64,000 bases of DNA, from contig NZ_JAKILG010000003.1 of NCBI RefSeq assembly GCF_023283765.1, positions 62,001 to 126,000 on the forward strand, in the 5' to 3' direction. How positions within the stretch are numbered: position 1 is the stretch's first letter; the number at the start of each line of letters is the position of its first letter. A program made the position numbers and the translations under genes. The DNA comes from Shewanella profunda. GTDB taxonomy: Bacteria > Pseudomonadota > Gammaproteobacteria > Enterobacterales > Shewanellaceae. Under the pieces are notes generated by a model. That model was not told where the DNA came from. It worked only from the letters and a program-made list of their open reading frames with translations, and ran no database searches. Positions 41,327-52,387 of the stretch are shown piece by piece.

Positions 41327-42759
41327 GTCAGTTTGTCGCTCAGCAATGGTTTAAATTTGCCCAGCGGCTAAGTCAGGCGCTGCTCATTCCTATTGCCATT
41401 TTGCCCGCGGCAGGGATTATGCTTGGCTTAACAGCCAGTCCAATCCCTTTTATACCCGAAGAGCTAACGGTTTTGATGTTGGCTGTGGGTAAGTTGATTT
41501 TTTCCATTATGCCGATGTTATTTGCGGTAGCCGTTGCCATTGGTTTTTGCCGTGATCAAGGTATTGCCGCCTTTACTGCGGTATTTGGTTATGGGGTAAT
41601 GACGGCAACATTATCGGCGCTGGCGGCTCTCTATCATTTACCAACTCAAGCTCTACTGGGAATGGAAACCTTAGATACGGGGATTGCAGGTGGTATGTTA
41701 CTCGGTGGTATAACCTGCTTAGCGGTGCGATTGAGCCAATATATCCGATTACCTGCCATTTTCTCCTTCTTCGAGGGGCGGCGCAGTGCATCTTTGCTCA
41801 TCATTCCATTAGCAATGTGTTTAGGTTACGTGCTTGCCCATGTGTGGCCGCCATTAGCTTTATTGATCGAGCGCGTATCCGATTGGGCCGTTTATCAAAA
41901 GCCTGCCATTGCTTTTGGTGTCTATGGCACTCTGGAGCGTTTGCTTATCCCCCTTGGATTGCACCATATTTGGAATGCACCATTTTACTTAGAAGTGGGG
42001 CAATATCAGACTCAAGGAGCGGAAGTGATCCGCGGAGAGGTAGCGCGTTATTTAGCTGGCGATCCTCAGGCGGGGAATCTTGCGGGGGGATACCTCATTA
42101 AAATGTGGGGATTACCTGCGGCTGCACTTGCCATGTGGCGCTGTGCCGATAGATCTGAGCGCAACCGCGTAGCTGGAATTATGCTTTCAGCAGCAACGGC
42201 TAGCTGGTTAACAGGGGTCACTGAACCTATCGAATTTGCGTTTCTGTTCGTGGCGCCGATCCTATTCCTTGTCCATGCTCTGTTATCTGGTCTGGCATAT
42301 TTTATCTGCATAGTGCTTGATATTCACCATAGCATAGTCTTCTCCCATGGATTGGTGGACTTTATGCTCTTGTTCCCTCTTTCACGTAATACCAGTTGGT
42401 TTATTTTTCTTGGGCCTTTAACCGCTGTACTATATTACCTATTGTTTAGGCTAAGTATTCTGGCTTTCAACCTTAAAACACCCGGACGATTAGAACGTGA
42501 AGATGGGCGTCGGAGTAAGGAAAGTTTAAGAGCGATTATTGCTGCACTGGGCGGGCGAGAAAATATTGTTGAGCTCAATGCCTGTCTAACCAGACTGCGC
42601 TTAAGCGTTAACCGCCCTGAGTTAGTGAACAAAGTTCGTTTGAGTCAGTTAGGGGCTAAGGGCGTCATTGTGGTGGGAAAAGGTGTGCAAGTGGTTTATG
42701 GCACTAAAGCTGAAACCCTGCGTAAAGTACTACAACGCTATATCGATACCCGCCGATAA
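41278..42759 (+). CDS. PTS EIIC-EIIB sugar transporter (glucose / N-acetylglucosamine family)
   Basis: This 493-residue protein has a polytopic EIIC domain (about residues 30-405, starting AQRLSQALLIPIAILPAAGI, with the conserved GVTEPIEFAF). A C-terminal EIIB domain (about 415-490) has the phosphorylated Cys436 in NACLTRLRLSV. No EIIA domain is present, so it would need a separate crr-type protein. The family takes up and phosphorylates glucose, maltose-type or amino sugars; the substrate is not readable here. ATG 41278 lies 49 nt inside yqcA; no other start with a site precedes the conserved region, so it is probably expressed by coupling with yqcA. Confidence 0.9.
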   Translation: MAGTLESSRQIRARRLGQFVAQQWFKFAQRLSQALLIPIAILPAAGIMLGLTASPIPFIPEELTVLMLAVGKLIFSIMPMLFAVAVAIGFCRDQGIAAFTAVFGYGVMTATLSALAALYHLPTQALLGMETLDTGIAGGMLLGGITCLAVRLSQYIRLPAIFSFFEGRRSASLLIIPLAMCLGYVLAHVWPPLALLIERVSDWAVYQKPAIAFGVYGTLERLLIPLGLHHIWNAPFYLEVGQYQTQGAEVIRGEVARYLAGDPQAGNLAGGYLIKMWGLPAAALAMWRCADRSERNRVAGIMLSAATASWLTGVTEPIEFAFLFVAPILFLVHALLSGLAYFICIVLDIHHSIVFSHGLVDFMLLFPLSRNTSWFIFLGPLTAVLYYLLFRLSILAFNLKTPGRLEREDGRRSKESLRAIIAALGGRENIVELNACLTRLRLSVNRPELVNKVRLSQLGAKGVIVVGKGVQVVYGTKAETLRKVLQRYIDTRR

Positions 42760-42944
42760 ACATACTATGTATTTCTAACAGATTGGCGCCTTTGTATTCG
42801 CCAAATTTATGGCTTTAATTTTATGATTTATTGAATCAATTGTCTGAAATATAGAATTTATTGTCTAATTTAACAGGTTTTATGCTGTTCGATTTCATTG
42901 GCTGTGGCAAACTCCAAAATAGGGATAATTCAGGAGAGCCAATT

Positions 42945-43823
42945 TTGCAATCAATTACCGGTACCGCTGCGGCCAAAACTTCAAAAGTGTTAGAACGAAA
43001 AATCTTAATGACAGATTGCGCCGATGCCCAAGGCTTAATCGCTAAGATCACAGGTGTTTGCTTTAACCATAAGCTCAATATCATAAAAAACAGTGAGTTT
43101 GTGGATAATGCGCAGGGGCGCTTTTTTATGCGCACTGAGCTAGAAGGCGTATTCCATAGCGAGCAATTATTGCAGGATTTACGGGATGTGCTGCCAGCGC
43201 AAAATCATATGACCTTGGTCAGCGCGGGTAAAAAGCGCATTGTGGTGTTAGTCACTAAAGAGGCGCACTGTTTAGGCGATCTGTTGATGAAAGCCTATTA
43301 TGGCGGTTTAAGCGTTGATATTGCGGCGGTAGTAGGAAATCACGATGCACTGCGTGAATTGGCTGAAAAATTTAACATTCCCTTCCATCTCGTGAGTCAT
43401 GTTGACCTCGATAGAACTCAGCATGAGCAAGCTCTGCTTGCCGCGGTGGCGCAATATGAACCAGATTATTTAGTACTCGCTAAGTATATGCGAGTACTCA
43501 CACCCGATTTTGTTGCGCAATATCCCAACCGCATTATCAATATACACCATTCCTTTTTACCTGCTTTTATTGGTGCAGCGCCCTATCGACAGGCATGGGA
43601 GCGAGGCGTGAAGATTATCGGTGCGACCGCACATTTTGTGAATAATTGCCTTGATGAAGGCCCTATCATTAAACAAGATGTTATTCCTGTTGATCACAGT
43701 TATAGCGCGCTAGAAATGGCCCGAGCGGGTCGCGATGTGGAGAAGAGTGTGCTGAGCAAGGCGCTACAGTTAGTGCTCAATGAACAAGTTGTTGTGTATG
43801 GTAATAAAACCATCGTATTTTAA
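42945..43823 (+). CDS. purU: PurU, formyltetrahydrofolate deformylase
   Basis: This 292-residue enzyme hydrolyses 10-formyltetrahydrofolate to formate and tetrahydrofolate. An N-terminal ACT domain (about residues 18-95, ILMTDCADAQGLIAKITGVC) is followed by a formyltransferase-like catalytic domain with INIHHSFLPAFIGAAPY and the closing Asp region of CLDEGPII. I chose TTG 42945 because AGGAG lies 8 nt before it; upstream codons in frame have none and would add about 28 residues absent from relatives. Alternative: a start further upstream. It is single, and a possible dyad follows around 43848-43878. Confidence 0.92.
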   Translation: MQSITGTAAAKTSKVLERKILMTDCADAQGLIAKITGVCFNHKLNIIKNSEFVDNAQGRFFMRTELEGVFHSEQLLQDLRDVLPAQNHMTLVSAGKKRIVVLVTKEAHCLGDLLMKAYYGGLSVDIAAVVGNHDALRELAEKFNIPFHLVSHVDLDRTQHEQALLAAVAQYEPDYLVLAKYMRVLTPDFVAQYPNRIINIHHSFLPAFIGAAPYRQAWERGVKIIGATAHFVNNCLDEGPIIKQDVIPVDHSYSALEMARAGRDVEKSVLSKALQLVLNEQVVVYGNKTIVF

Positions 43824-43947
43824 GGAATGGATTGTCGCAGCAGGCAGGAGAGTATCTGGTTTGAGCGGGTACTCTCGTTCCAAGTTTACTCACATCAATA
43901 TAAATATTTTTTATCAAATTGTTTATTAAGGTTTTTATTGGAATATT

Positions 43948-43976
43948 TTGACAAGTATCCGTAAAGTGTTTATTCC
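43948..43976 (+). promoter_or_regulatory. Possible promoter of the HD-GYP gene
   Basis: TTGACA (43948-43953) is a perfect -35 and TATTCC (43971-43976) begins 17 bp later. The -10 is a poor match, so this is tentative. The GAF/HD-GYP gene starts at 44005. Confidence 0.4.
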
Positions 43977-44004
43977 AAGCGTTAATCATGGATGGGAGTG
44001 ATAG

Positions 44005-45936
44005 ATGTCAACTAGTCGAAGTCTTATCGTTGGGATGAAGGATTTACCTGACAATTTGAATTTATCATGGGCGCAACTCGATGAGCAATTTCGAGTACAA
44101 CGAATGAGCAAAGCCTTTTACATCCGTTGTAAACGGTCTGCTGCGCAAATCATCAATCAGCCTATCTCTGAGCTTTTTAGCGCCTTCAATGCCGAACTTT
44201 GTGCCGATATTACACGGCGACAAAGGCAAATAATCGGTTTCCAACTACAAGATGATCAAGGTATGCGATTACATTTTTCGCTGCATTTGGTGCCAAATGT
44301 AGGCTGGAATTTGATTTTATCCGACATCAATTTTGAAGATCCACAGATGAAAGAATTGCACTCGGATTACCGACGCGCGATTCAAGCAAGTGACGCATGG
44401 TTGCAACATATTGAAGATGTAATTAAATCTCCCCAAGAAGATGTATTTAGAGTCGCAGTATCTAAAGCCATGTCCTTAACGGGTAGTCAGTATGGATTTA
44501 TTTTGTTGCATAATGAGAAGTCAAGTTCGTTGACACTGGCTGCGCGTTCTGAATATCCCATCCCTAAGATTAATGAAGCGGATTTTGCAAAAGAGAGTGC
44601 GCAAGTCGCAGAGCTAGAGTGTCGTTTATGGCTTGAATGTGCGAGAAACTACAAACCCATTATCCACAACGATAGGGATAATCTTCCACATCGCGGAGAT
44701 TTTGCCTTTGATCGGTTGCTGCTTACTGGGCGTTATATCGCAGTACCGATTTTATTTCGCACCCGAATGGTCGGGTTAGTCTGTGTTATAGGCAGGGATG
44801 AACCTTATACGCGCAATGATGCAAGATCCTTGCTCACCTTTGCCAGTATTCTTTGGCATACCATAGAGTTACCTCGGTCATTACGCGCTGTTTCCCGTCA
44901 ATCAAAAATTATTAAAGCGCAAAAAGAGCAGTTATCCCAATCCTTAACTCAGTTGATCAGCGCGATTTCAGAGGCGCTAGAACTGAAGGATGCCTATACC
45001 GCAGGGCATCAAAAGTCGGTTGCACAATTAAGTTATTTGATTGGAGAAAAGCTTGGTTTAGAACCGCAGCGTCTAGAAGGGCTTAAAATTGGCGCATTAG
45101 TGCATGATATTGGCAAACTTGCTATCCCATCACAGATATTGACTAAGCCTTCCCGACTGTCTAAAGAGGAATACGCGTTAATTCAGACCCATCCGCAGCA
45201 TGGCGCCGAAATAGTCGAGGAGGTGGAATTTCCTTGGCCGATTAAAGAAATGATCCTGCAGCACCATGAGCGGCTGGATGGTTCGGGTTATCCTGCGGGG
45301 TTAACTGACAAAGAGATATTATACGAAGCAAAAATAATTGCAGTGGCAGATGTTGCAGATTCTATTCTATCCCACAGACCCTATAGACCTTCTATGGGAT
45401 TAAAAAGAATGACCGATGTTTTAAGAGCTGGTAAAGGAACATTGTTTGATCCTGAAATTGTCGAAACCTGCCTTACTATTCTTATTAATCAAGAGATTAG
45501 TATCAGTGATCACCTTGGTAGTGTATTACTTGAGCCTATTATTGAAATCACTCTTGACCATGAACTAGAGGATATACAGCGCTTGCTTACTCAGTCGAGT
45601 TCGAAAGTTGCAGTCGTTTTTGATGAAGTCCGTAACATCGCAGGAGTGATTACGCTGAACCTACTCGATCACTGGCTTAGCCCTCGATTGGGTACGGTTG
45701 CTGAACGTGAATCTGATCGTGCTATTTTGCATAAAAAAGCCCATCAAATTATGATGCGCAATGTACCAATCATTAATGAAGTTGCCACATTAGAAGATGC
45801 ACGAATTCAATTAAATCAATCTAATAGTGAATTTATTGTCGTAGTCAATAAAGTGAAGCGACCGCTCGGGGTTATAGGCTGGCGAGAGATTGCTATGGTA
45901 CGAAATGCGAATAGTGAGTTTGAACGCTTAATATAA
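44005..45936 (+). CDS. GAF and HD-GYP domain protein (c-di-GMP phosphodiesterase type)
   Basis: This 643-residue protein has a PAS-like N-terminal region (about 20-120) and a GAF domain (about 145-295, ending ASILWHTIEL). An HD-GYP domain (about 325-475) follows with HD pair His367-Asp368 in GALVHDIGKL, HH at 420-421 and GYP at 428-430; all catalytic positions are present. The C-terminal 130 residues hold two CBS-like segments (SSSKVAVVFDEVRNIAGVI; SNSEFIVVVNKVKRPLGVI). It probably hydrolyses cyclic di-GMP under control of a GAF ligand and a nucleotide bound to the CBS pair. No signal peptide or membrane helix is present, so it is cytoplasmic. It is followed by a strong terminator. Confidence 0.93.
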   Translation: MSTSRSLIVGMKDLPDNLNLSWAQLDEQFRVQRMSKAFYIRCKRSAAQIINQPISELFSAFNAELCADITRRQRQIIGFQLQDDQGMRLHFSLHLVPNVGWNLILSDINFEDPQMKELHSDYRRAIQASDAWLQHIEDVIKSPQEDVFRVAVSKAMSLTGSQYGFILLHNEKSSSLTLAARSEYPIPKINEADFAKESAQVAELECRLWLECARNYKPIIHNDRDNLPHRGDFAFDRLLLTGRYIAVPILFRTRMVGLVCVIGRDEPYTRNDARSLLTFASILWHTIELPRSLRAVSRQSKIIKAQKEQLSQSLTQLISAISEALELKDAYTAGHQKSVAQLSYLIGEKLGLEPQRLEGLKIGALVHDIGKLAIPSQILTKPSRLSKEEYALIQTHPQHGAEIVEEVEFPWPIKEMILQHHERLDGSGYPAGLTDKEILYEAKIIAVADVADSILSHRPYRPSMGLKRMTDVLRAGKGTLFDPEIVETCLTILINQEISISDHLGSVLLEPIIEITLDHELEDIQRLLTQSSSKVAVVFDEVRNIAGVITLNLLDHWLSPRLGTVAERESDRAILHKKAHQIMMRNVPIINEVATLEDARIQLNQSNSEFIVVVNKVKRPLGVIGWREIAMVRNANSEFERLI

Positions 45937-45954
45937 AAGCTGATATTTTGCATG

Positions 45955-45984
45955 AAAAAAAGATGCCCTAAGGCATCTTTTTTG
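45955..45984. terminator. Bidirectional terminator
   Basis: AAAAAAAGATGCC and GGCATCTTTTTT form a long stem with loop CTAA between convergent genes (HD-GYP and dapD). It serves both strands. Confidence 0.95.
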
Positions 45985-46006
45985 TCGCGAGCGGTTGAGT
46001 ATAATG

Positions 46007-46831
46007 CTAATCCACTATGCGCAGTAACTCGTTAATACCCACTTTACCGCGGGTTTTTGCATCTACTTTTTTAACGATAATGGCAGCATACAGGCTGTAT
46101 TTGCCACACGCAGAGGGGAGGTTGCCCGATACCACTACCGAACCCGCTGGCACACGGCCATAATGGATTTCGCCAGTTTCGCGATCATAGATGCGTGTGC
46201 TTTGGCCGATATATACACCCATTGAAATCACTGAACCTTCTTCAACCACAACGCCTTCAACAATCTCAGAACGTGCGCCGATAAAGCAGTTGTCTTCAAT
46301 AATGGTTGGCCCAGCTTGCAATGGCTCAAGTACACCACCAATGCCTACTCCACCGGATAAATGCACGTTTTTACCGATTTGTGCGCATGAACCCACTGTG
46401 GCCCAAGTATCAACCATAGTGCCTTCATCGACATAGGCACCTAAGTTCACATAGGATGGCATCAACACGGTATTTTTACCGATGAATGACCCTTTACGTA
46501 CTGTGGCAGAAGGCACCACACGAATGGCTTCCGCTTTGAAGCGTGCTTCATCATATTCGGCAAATTTTAACGGCACTTTGTCGAAGTATTTGGTTTCAGC
46601 GCCGTCGATAACCGCGTTATCGAAAATACGGAAGGACAGTAATACCGCCTTTTTCAGCCATTGGTGTACATGCCATTGGCCGTCGATTTTCTCGGCGACA
46701 CGGACTTCACCTTTGTCGAGCATATTGATGACATGTTGCACATCGCTACGCACACTGGCGTCGACTGTACTTGGTGTGATGTCGGCGCGCGCTTCAAAAG
46801 CCGCCTCAATACGTTGGCGTAAAGCCTCCAT
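46007..46831 (-). CDS. dapD: DapD, tetrahydrodipicolinate N-succinyltransferase
   Basis: This 274-residue enzyme, the same length as in E. coli, transfers succinyl from succinyl-CoA to tetrahydrodipicolinate in the lysine/meso-DAP pathway. The left-handed beta helix of hexapeptide repeats (about residues 100-230) is clear ([20 protein letters not shown], and onward), with [19 protein letters not shown] later. GGGAGA lies before the ATG. It is the last gene of the map-glnD-dapD unit. Confidence 0.97.
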   Translation of the reverse strand: MEALRQRIEAAFEARADITPSTVDASVRSDVQHVINMLDKGEVRVAEKIDGQWHVHQWLKKAVLLSFRIFDNAVIDGAETKYFDKVPLKFAEYDEARFKAEAIRVVPSATVRKGSFIGKNTVLMPSYVNLGAYVDEGTMVDTWATVGSCAQIGKNVHLSGGVGIGGVLEPLQAGPTIIEDNCFIGARSEIVEGVVVEEGSVISMGVYIGQSTRIYDRETGEIHYGRVPAGSVVVSGNLPSACGKYSLYAAIIVKKVDAKTRGKVGINELLRIVD

Positions 46832-46856
46832 TTACTTCTCCCACTGGTTTAGTTAA

Positions 46857-49439
46857 TTAAACTGATTCGGTATTGCTTGCACTTAGCGCACTGATTAACG
46901 CTTCCCTCAGGGCATTCTCTTGGGTTTCGTTAAGCTGTAACCCATCATTGGTCTGCAACATAAAAAAATCTTCTGCCCGTTCACCAATAGTGGTGATTTT
47001 GGCAGCGAGTAAAGTGGTGTTGCAGCGGTAAAATATATCACCCACTTTAGCCAATAACCCCGGAGTATCGAGGGCGATAAGCTCCATCATACTTGTACCA
47101 TGACGACTGCTTTTGAGAAAACTCACTTGTGTCGGAACATTAAAAGGTTTCATCTTGCGCGACAGTTTTCTAAAACGCGGTAGTTTGGGGTTATCACTCG
47201 TAAGCGCTTTTTCGAGTGCTTTACGAATACTCTGAATACGAGATAACTGACTGACAGGCTCACCGTCTTGCTCCAAGATCACAAAGGTATCGAGGGCATA
47301 GTTATCTTTTGAGGTCATGATGTTGGCATCATGGACGTTGATATTTTTATTGTCGAGCACCGCCATCACAGTCGCGAACAATTTGGGTCTATCTTGGCAA
47401 TAGACAAATAGCTCTGTGCCACCACGAGTCGTGTGTTTAGACACTAAGACTAGCGGTTCATCCAGCTGTTTGTGTTTTAAGATGGCTTCGGCGTGCCAAG
47501 CGACCTGATTTGGCTGGTGGCGTAAAAAGTAATCCGCCTTAAAACGTTGCCAGAGTGTATCGAGATCCTTTTCTTTCAGTCCGCGGCGCAATAATTCTTT
47601 TTTGGCCTTGGCTTGGTACTCACGTACTCGGGCGCGAATATCCACTGGTTTTTCTTTACCGCGGGCAAGCACTCTTTGGGTCGAAAAGTATAAGTCGCGT
47701 AGCAGTGAGCCTTTCCAGTTGTTCCAGGTTTTTTCGTTGGTGGCGCAGATATCGGCGACAGTTAAACAATACAAATAGCTCAAATGCACGGCATCGCGGA
47801 CTTTATTGGCAAAATCGGCGACCACGTCGGGATCGGAAATATCGCGGCGCTGGGCGGTGACTGACATCACCAGATGATTCTCGACCAACCACGCAACTAA
47901 GCGACCATCGTGATCGTTTAACCCGTGGAGCTTACAAAAGGCGAGGGCATCGGCGCCGCCAAGTTTACTGTGATCGCCACCGCGGCCCTTAGCGATATCG
48001 TGGAAGATAGCGCCTAAAACTAACAAGCCCTTTTTCGGCAGTTGGTTGATCAGAATCGAGCCTAGTGGGAACTCTTCCTTCTGTTCGGGTTGTGAGAATC
48101 GTTCAATATTAAGCAGTAACCTGTGGGTATGTTCATCGACGGTATAAGCGTGGAATAGGTCAAATTGCATCTGACCCTCAATATTACGCCATGCGGGTAA
48201 ATAGGCCGATAACACGCCGTGTTTATGCATTAAAGATAAGGCAACGATGCCGCGAGGATGGCGCAGAATTTCCATAAACGCTTGGCGGCAGAGCGGATTT
48301 TCTTGCAATGCTTGGGATTGTGCGCGTCTTGCGCGCCGAAGAGAACGCAACGTTGGTGCGTAAATGCCTTTGATGTTGGAGTTTTTAGCCACCAATAAAA
48401 ACAGCCGAACAATTTCTTCACCGCTATCGAACAGATCATCACTTAGCGCTTCGATAAAGGTGCCGCGGCGTTGATAGTGTTTATCTATTGATTGAATTTC
48501 TAAGGCTTTTGTGTGGCCAAGTGTTGCTCGCTTAAACAGTTGCAACAACATTTCGTTCAGCTCCATCACTCGGCGAACCGTGCGATAGTAACGTTTCATC
48601 ATTTGCTCAACGGCAAGCTGGGTGGCATCTTCATACCCCATAAGTTCGGCGACTTGGCGCTGCACATCAAAGAGTAAGCGATTTTCATCGCGCCCGACTA
48701 CCATGTGTAGGGCAAAGCGCAGTTGCCACAGAAAATGCTGACATTCGAGCAGTTCTTCTAATTCGCTGGGCTCTAAAAAGTCATATTGGACTAACTCTTC
48801 TAGGCGAGCGGCACCAAAGTGACGCATTGCCACCCAAGTAATGGTTTGAATATCCCTAAGACCGCCGGGACAACTTTTAATATTGGGTTCTAAGTCGAAG
48901 GCACTGGCTCTGGCATGGCGCGCATTTTGCTCATCGCGTTTGGCGATAAAAAAATCGCTCGATGTCCAAAAGTCACTCTGGCGGATGGCGTCATATAAAC
49001 GATCAAATAATGACTCAGGTCCAGACAGCAACCGTGCTTCTAACAGATTAGTTGCGATAGTAATATCGTTGCGGCCAAGCTTTAGCGTGTCATCTAACGT
49101 ACGGACACTGTGGCCTATTTCGAGGTTGATATCCCACAAAAAGGCAATAAATTGGCTGAGTGCGGCTTCGGCTGCGGGGGACAGTAGATCGTCAAACAGA
49201 AATAATAGGTCAACATCCGAGTGGGGATGCAATTCACCACGGCCGTATCCCCCCACCGCGATGAGGGCGATGCCATAGGCATCGAGATCATGTTGATCCC
49301 AAGCCTGTTTGACGAGGGAGTCGACAAATTGGCAGCGCTGCATCACTAGCTGTTCAATCGGTGTTTTGGCTTTGAATCGTGTTAATAACGTTTGATTCTG
49401 TTCGATTAATGCTTGTTTTGCGAGCTGCACTGTATTCAT
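46857..49439 (-). CDS. glnD: GlnD, bifunctional PII uridylyltransferase/uridylyl-removing enzyme
   Basis: This 860-residue nitrogen sensor has four parts. The nucleotidyltransferase domain has [17 protein letters not shown] (about residues 67-83), then a helical domain. An HD domain has the [16 protein letters not shown] motif (uridylyl removal). Two C-terminal ACT domains (starting [16 protein letters not shown] and [16 protein letters not shown]) sense glutamine. It modifies PII and so sets glutamine synthetase activity and sigma-54/NtrC-type control. AAGGGAC is the ribosome-binding site. The length is slightly short of E. coli (890). Confidence 0.97.
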   Translation of the reverse strand: MNTVQLAKQALIEQNQTLLTRFKAKTPIEQLVMQRCQFVDSLVKQAWDQHDLDAYGIALIAVGGYGRGELHPHSDVDLLFLFDDLLSPAAEAALSQFIAFLWDINLEIGHSVRTLDDTLKLGRNDITIATNLLEARLLSGPESLFDRLYDAIRQSDFWTSSDFFIAKRDEQNARHARASAFDLEPNIKSCPGGLRDIQTITWVAMRHFGAARLEELVQYDFLEPSELEELLECQHFLWQLRFALHMVVGRDENRLLFDVQRQVAELMGYEDATQLAVEQMMKRYYRTVRRVMELNEMLLQLFKRATLGHTKALEIQSIDKHYQRRGTFIEALSDDLFDSGEEIVRLFLLVAKNSNIKGIYAPTLRSLRRARRAQSQALQENPLCRQAFMEILRHPRGIVALSLMHKHGVLSAYLPAWRNIEGQMQFDLFHAYTVDEHTHRLLLNIERFSQPEQKEEFPLGSILINQLPKKGLLVLGAIFHDIAKGRGGDHSKLGGADALAFCKLHGLNDHDGRLVAWLVENHLVMSVTAQRRDISDPDVVADFANKVRDAVHLSYLYCLTVADICATNEKTWNNWKGSLLRDLYFSTQRVLARGKEKPVDIRARVREYQAKAKKELLRRGLKEKDLDTLWQRFKADYFLRHQPNQVAWHAEAILKHKQLDEPLVLVSKHTTRGGTELFVYCQDRPKLFATVMAVLDNKNINVHDANIMTSKDNYALDTFVILEQDGEPVSQLSRIQSIRKALEKALTSDNPKLPRFRKLSRKMKPFNVPTQVSFLKSSRHGTSMMELIALDTPGLLAKVGDIFYRCNTTLLAAKITTIGERAEDFFMLQTNDGLQLNETQENALREALISALSASNTESV

Positions 49440-49510
49440 CGAGTCCCTTGTTTGGATTATTTTAGTGATTGTTTATCCGCTTAATCCCGTGGGTGACCGA
49501 ATTAATCCAT

Positions 49511-50311
49511 CTAGTGGTTAATAAAGCGCGGAAAATCTTCTTCGTCACGTAGCGTCAGTACTTCAACACCCGTTTGTGTCACTAATAAAGTGTGTTCCCA
49601 CTGGGCGGAGTTTTTACCATCGGAGGTGGTGACCGTCCAATTATCATTACGGTCTAGCACTGTGGTGTGTCGACCCGCGTTGATCATCGGCTCAATAGTA
49701 AAGCACATGCCTGGACGCAATATTGTGTTATCACCGTTACGGTAATGCATCACTTGGGGTTCTTCATGGAAACCAGCTCCAATACCGTGACCACAATAAT
49801 CTTGCACGATGGAATATTTCTCAAGCCCTGTTTTGCTGGCTTTGATGAATTTTTCGATGGTATTGCCGATTTCACCTAGTTTTAAACCTGGACGAACCTT
49901 ACGAATCGCTAAATACAGGCTTTCTTGGGCGATGCGGCACAGGCGTTTGTCTTTTGGGCTGACTTCGCCGATTAAAAACATTTTTGAGGTATCGCCGTGA
50001 TAGCCATCTTTAATCACTGTGATATCGATATTGAGAATATCGCCATCTTTCAGTGGTGGGTTGTCGTTTGGAATACCGTGGCAAATCACATGGTTTACAG
50101 AAGTACAGATGGATTTTGGAAAACCATGGTAATTCAGTGGGGCAGAAATCGCACCTTGCTCTTCGGTATATTTTGCGCAGATATCGTTCAGTTCATTAGT
50201 GGTCACACCCGCTTTAACATAGGGGGCGATCATGTCTAAAACCTGTGCGGCAAGCTTTCCAGCCGCGCGCATTTTCTCGATTTCTTCAGCGGTCTTAATG
50301 ACTATACTCAT
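49511..50311 (-). CDS. map: Map, type I methionine aminopeptidase
   Basis: This 266-residue enzyme removes the initiator Met from new proteins. The metal site residues are visible in order: DITVIKDGYHGDTS (two Asp), GHGIGAGFHEEP (His), FTIEPMIN (Glu) and SAQWEHTLLVT (Glu). The HGFPKSICTSVNHVICHGIP segment carries the active-site His. It is the first gene of the map-glnD-dapD unit and is divergent from rpsB, as in many gammaproteobacteria. Confidence 0.97.
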   Translation of the reverse strand: MSIVIKTAEEIEKMRAAGKLAAQVLDMIAPYVKAGVTTNELNDICAKYTEEQGAISAPLNYHGFPKSICTSVNHVICHGIPNDNPPLKDGDILNIDITVIKDGYHGDTSKMFLIGEVSPKDKRLCRIAQESLYLAIRKVRPGLKLGEIGNTIEKFIKASKTGLEKYSIVQDYCGHGIGAGFHEEPQVMHYRNGDNTILRPGMCFTIEPMINAGRHTTVLDRNDNWTVTTSDGKNSAQWEHTLLVTQTGVEVLTLRDEEDFPRFINH

Positions 50312-50618
50312 TGCGTTTTCTCTTGTGTCTTCGATGTCTATTGGCTACGCAACCCTATGCAAAAATTTGTGCTTTAGGGCTATTTATGGTATAAAGCGCG
50401 CCGTTATGTTTAAGTCTTGATGAATTGTCCAAGCCAGATTTTGGTCTGCTTTGATGGTGGCAAGACTAAAGATGGCGGCCATTATACATGGCAATTTGTC
50501 TAAATACTAAATCACACACGTGTCGACACATTCTTCGGGGTGCCCTCAGCTGTTAACTGCGGGGTCGAAGACATGGGATGCGTGGAGGTCTAACCCCCTA
50601 AATTTTAAGGTAATAGAA
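50312..50618 (+). promoter_or_regulatory. Divergent map-rpsB region with structured rpsB leader
   Basis: The 307-bp gap holds both promoters and, from about 50518, the rpsB 5' leader. CTTCG/CGAAG (50533-50537 with 50566-50570) encloses CCC/GGG and CAG/CTG pairings, followed by GGAGGTCTAACCCCC. A conserved leader of this kind is known in gammaproteobacteria as the target for autoregulation by S2. Binding here is inferred from position and folding. Confidence 0.6.
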
Positions 50619-51347
50619 ATGACTACAGTTTCAATGCGCGATATGCTTCAGGCCGGTGTCCACTTTGGTCACCAAACCCGTTACTGGAACCCAAAAATGA
50701 AGCCATTCATTTTCGGTGCTCGCAACGGTGTTCACATCATCAACCTTGAGCATACTGTGCCAATGTTCAATGAAGCGCTGGCTTTCATCAGCAACGTCGC
50801 TTCAAAGAAAGGTAAAGTATTATTCGTTGGTACTAAACGTGCTGCTGGCGAAGCGATCAAAGAAGCTGCTTTGTCTTGTGATCAGTACTATGTTGATCAC
50901 CGCTGGTTAGGCGGTATGTTGACTAACTGGAAAACCGTTCGTCAGTCAATCAAACGTCTGAAAGAACTGGAAAGCCAATCAGTAGACGGCACTTTCGACA
51001 AGCTGACCAAGAAAGAAGCGCTGATGCGTACTCGTGAGCTTGAAAAGCTGGAAAAATCTTTAGGTGGTATTAAGAACATGGGCGGCCTGCCAGACGTATT
51101 ATTCGTCATCGGTGCTGACCACGAGCATATCGCTATTAAAGAAGCTAACAACCTGGGTATCCCTGTTGTTGCAGTTGTTGATACTAACTCTGCGCCAGAT
51201 GGTGTTAACTACATCGTTCCTGGTAACGACGACGCGATGCGTGCTATTCGCCTGTACACTACTTCTGTAGCTGCTGCTGCTAAAGCTGGCCGTGGTCAAG
51301 ATCTGGCTGTTCAAGCTGAGCAAGACGGTTTCGTAGAAGCCGAATAA
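50619..51347 (+). CDS. rpsB: RpsB, 30S ribosomal protein S2
   Basis: This 242-residue protein is clear S2: [22 protein letters not shown] at the start, [46 protein letters not shown] and [10 protein letters not shown]. It assembles late on the 30S subunit near S1. I start at ATG 50619 (AAGG 9 nt before); a longer frame from GTG 50520 would include the leader. It heads rpsB-tsf, with an attenuator-like hairpin before tsf. Confidence 0.98.
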   Translation: MTTVSMRDMLQAGVHFGHQTRYWNPKMKPFIFGARNGVHIINLEHTVPMFNEALAFISNVASKKGKVLFVGTKRAAGEAIKEAALSCDQYYVDHRWLGGMLTNWKTVRQSIKRLKELESQSVDGTFDKLTKKEALMRTRELEKLEKSLGGIKNMGGLPDVLFVIGADHEHIAIKEANNLGIPVVAVVDTNSAPDGVNYIVPGNDDAMRAIRLYTTSVAAAAKAGRGQDLAVQAEQDGFVEAE

Positions 51348-51378
51348 TAATAAGGCGGGATGATTATCATCACCCTTA

Positions 51379-51427
51379 TTAACCAAGATTTTTGATTGGT
51401 TAACAGGGGCCATTAGGCCCCTGTTTT
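51379..51427 (+). terminator. rpsB-tsf attenuator hairpins
   Basis: TTAACCAA/TTGGTTAA (51379-51386, 51396-51403) precedes a perfect 10-bp stem AACAGGGGCC-atta-GGCCCCTGTT (51402-51425) followed by TTTATA. This probably reduces transcription into tsf, giving more S2 than EF-Ts. Confidence 0.8.
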
Positions 51428-51467
51428 ATATCTGCAAATTAGTCGATTTTTTATAGAGGATTTAACA

Positions 51468-52319
51468 ATGGCAATTACTGCTGCCCAAGTTAAAGAACTG
51501 CGCGACCGTACTGGCGCAGGCATGATGGATTGTAAAAACGCACTGACAGAAGCTAACGGCGACATGGAGTTAGCAATTGACAACATGCGTAAAAGTGGCG
51601 CTGCCAAAGCTGCTAAAAAAGCAGGTAACATCGCTGCTGACGGTACAATTCTTATCAAGAACGGCGAAGGTTTCGCTGCGCTGTTAGAAGTTAACTGTCA
51701 AACTGACTTCGTTGCTAAAGATGCTAACTTCCTAGGTTTTGCTAACGCTGTTTTAGACGTTGCTGCAGCGTCTAAAGTGACTTTAGAAGACTTAAAAGCA
51801 CAGTTCGAAGAAGCACGCGTTGCATTAGTGACTAAAATCGGTGAAAACATCAACATTCGTCGTGTTGAGTACATCGATGGCGCAAACTTAGCGTCTTACC
51901 GTCACGGTGAGCGTATCGGTGTTGTTGTAGCAGGTGTTGCTGACGAAGAAACGCTAAAGCACATCGCAATGCACGTTGCCGCTTCTAAACCAGAATTCGT
52001 TAACCCAGAAGATGTTCCTGCTGACGTAGTCGCAAGAGAGCAAGCTCTGCAAATCGAAATTTCAATGAACGAAGGCAAGTCTGCTGAGATCGCTGAGAAG
52101 ATGGTTCTAGGTCGTATGAAGAAGTTCACTGGTGAGATTTCTCTGACTGGTCAAGCTTACATCATGGAACCTAAGAAAACTGTTGGTGAAGTTCTGAAAG
52201 AGAAAGGCGCTACAGTCACTAACTTCATTCGTTTAGAAGTGGGTGAAGGTATTGAGAAGAAAGAAGAAGATTTCGCAGCTGAAGTTGCTGCTCAAATCGC
52301 TGCTTCTAAAAAGGCTTAA
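51468..52319 (+). CDS. tsf: Tsf, elongation factor Ts
   Basis: This 283-residue protein (E. coli 283) has the N-terminal EF-Tu binding segment [19 protein letters not shown], the TDFV motif in [10 protein letters not shown], and the usual domain order to the C-terminal module. It exchanges GDP for GTP on EF-Tu. AGAGGAT lies 8 nt upstream. An attenuator-like stem follows before pyrH. Confidence 0.98.
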   Translation: MAITAAQVKELRDRTGAGMMDCKNALTEANGDMELAIDNMRKSGAAKAAKKAGNIAADGTILIKNGEGFAALLEVNCQTDFVAKDANFLGFANAVLDVAAASKVTLEDLKAQFEEARVALVTKIGENINIRRVEYIDGANLASYRHGERIGVVVAGVADEETLKHIAMHVAASKPEFVNPEDVPADVVAREQALQIEISMNEGKSAEIAEKMVLGRMKKFTGEISLTGQAYIMEPKKTVGEVLKEKGATVTNFIRLEVGEGIEKKEEDFAAEVAAQIAASKKA

Positions 52320-52340
52320 TCGCCAACGCTAAATACCCCC

Positions 52341-52366
52341 AAGACCGCGGCAATAGCTGCGGTCTT
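52341..52366 (+). terminator. tsf-pyrH hairpin
   Basis: AAGACCGCGGC-aata-GCTGCGGTCTT is an 11-bp stem with one G-U pair. No T tract follows, so it is probably a partial terminator or processing site. Confidence 0.65.
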
Positions 52367-52387
52367 GTTATGACCAGGATAAAAATT

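Noticed and set aside
50520..50618. N-terminal extension of RpsB
   Set aside because: This stretch is the structured 5' leader; S2 proteins start at the ATG 50619 equivalent.
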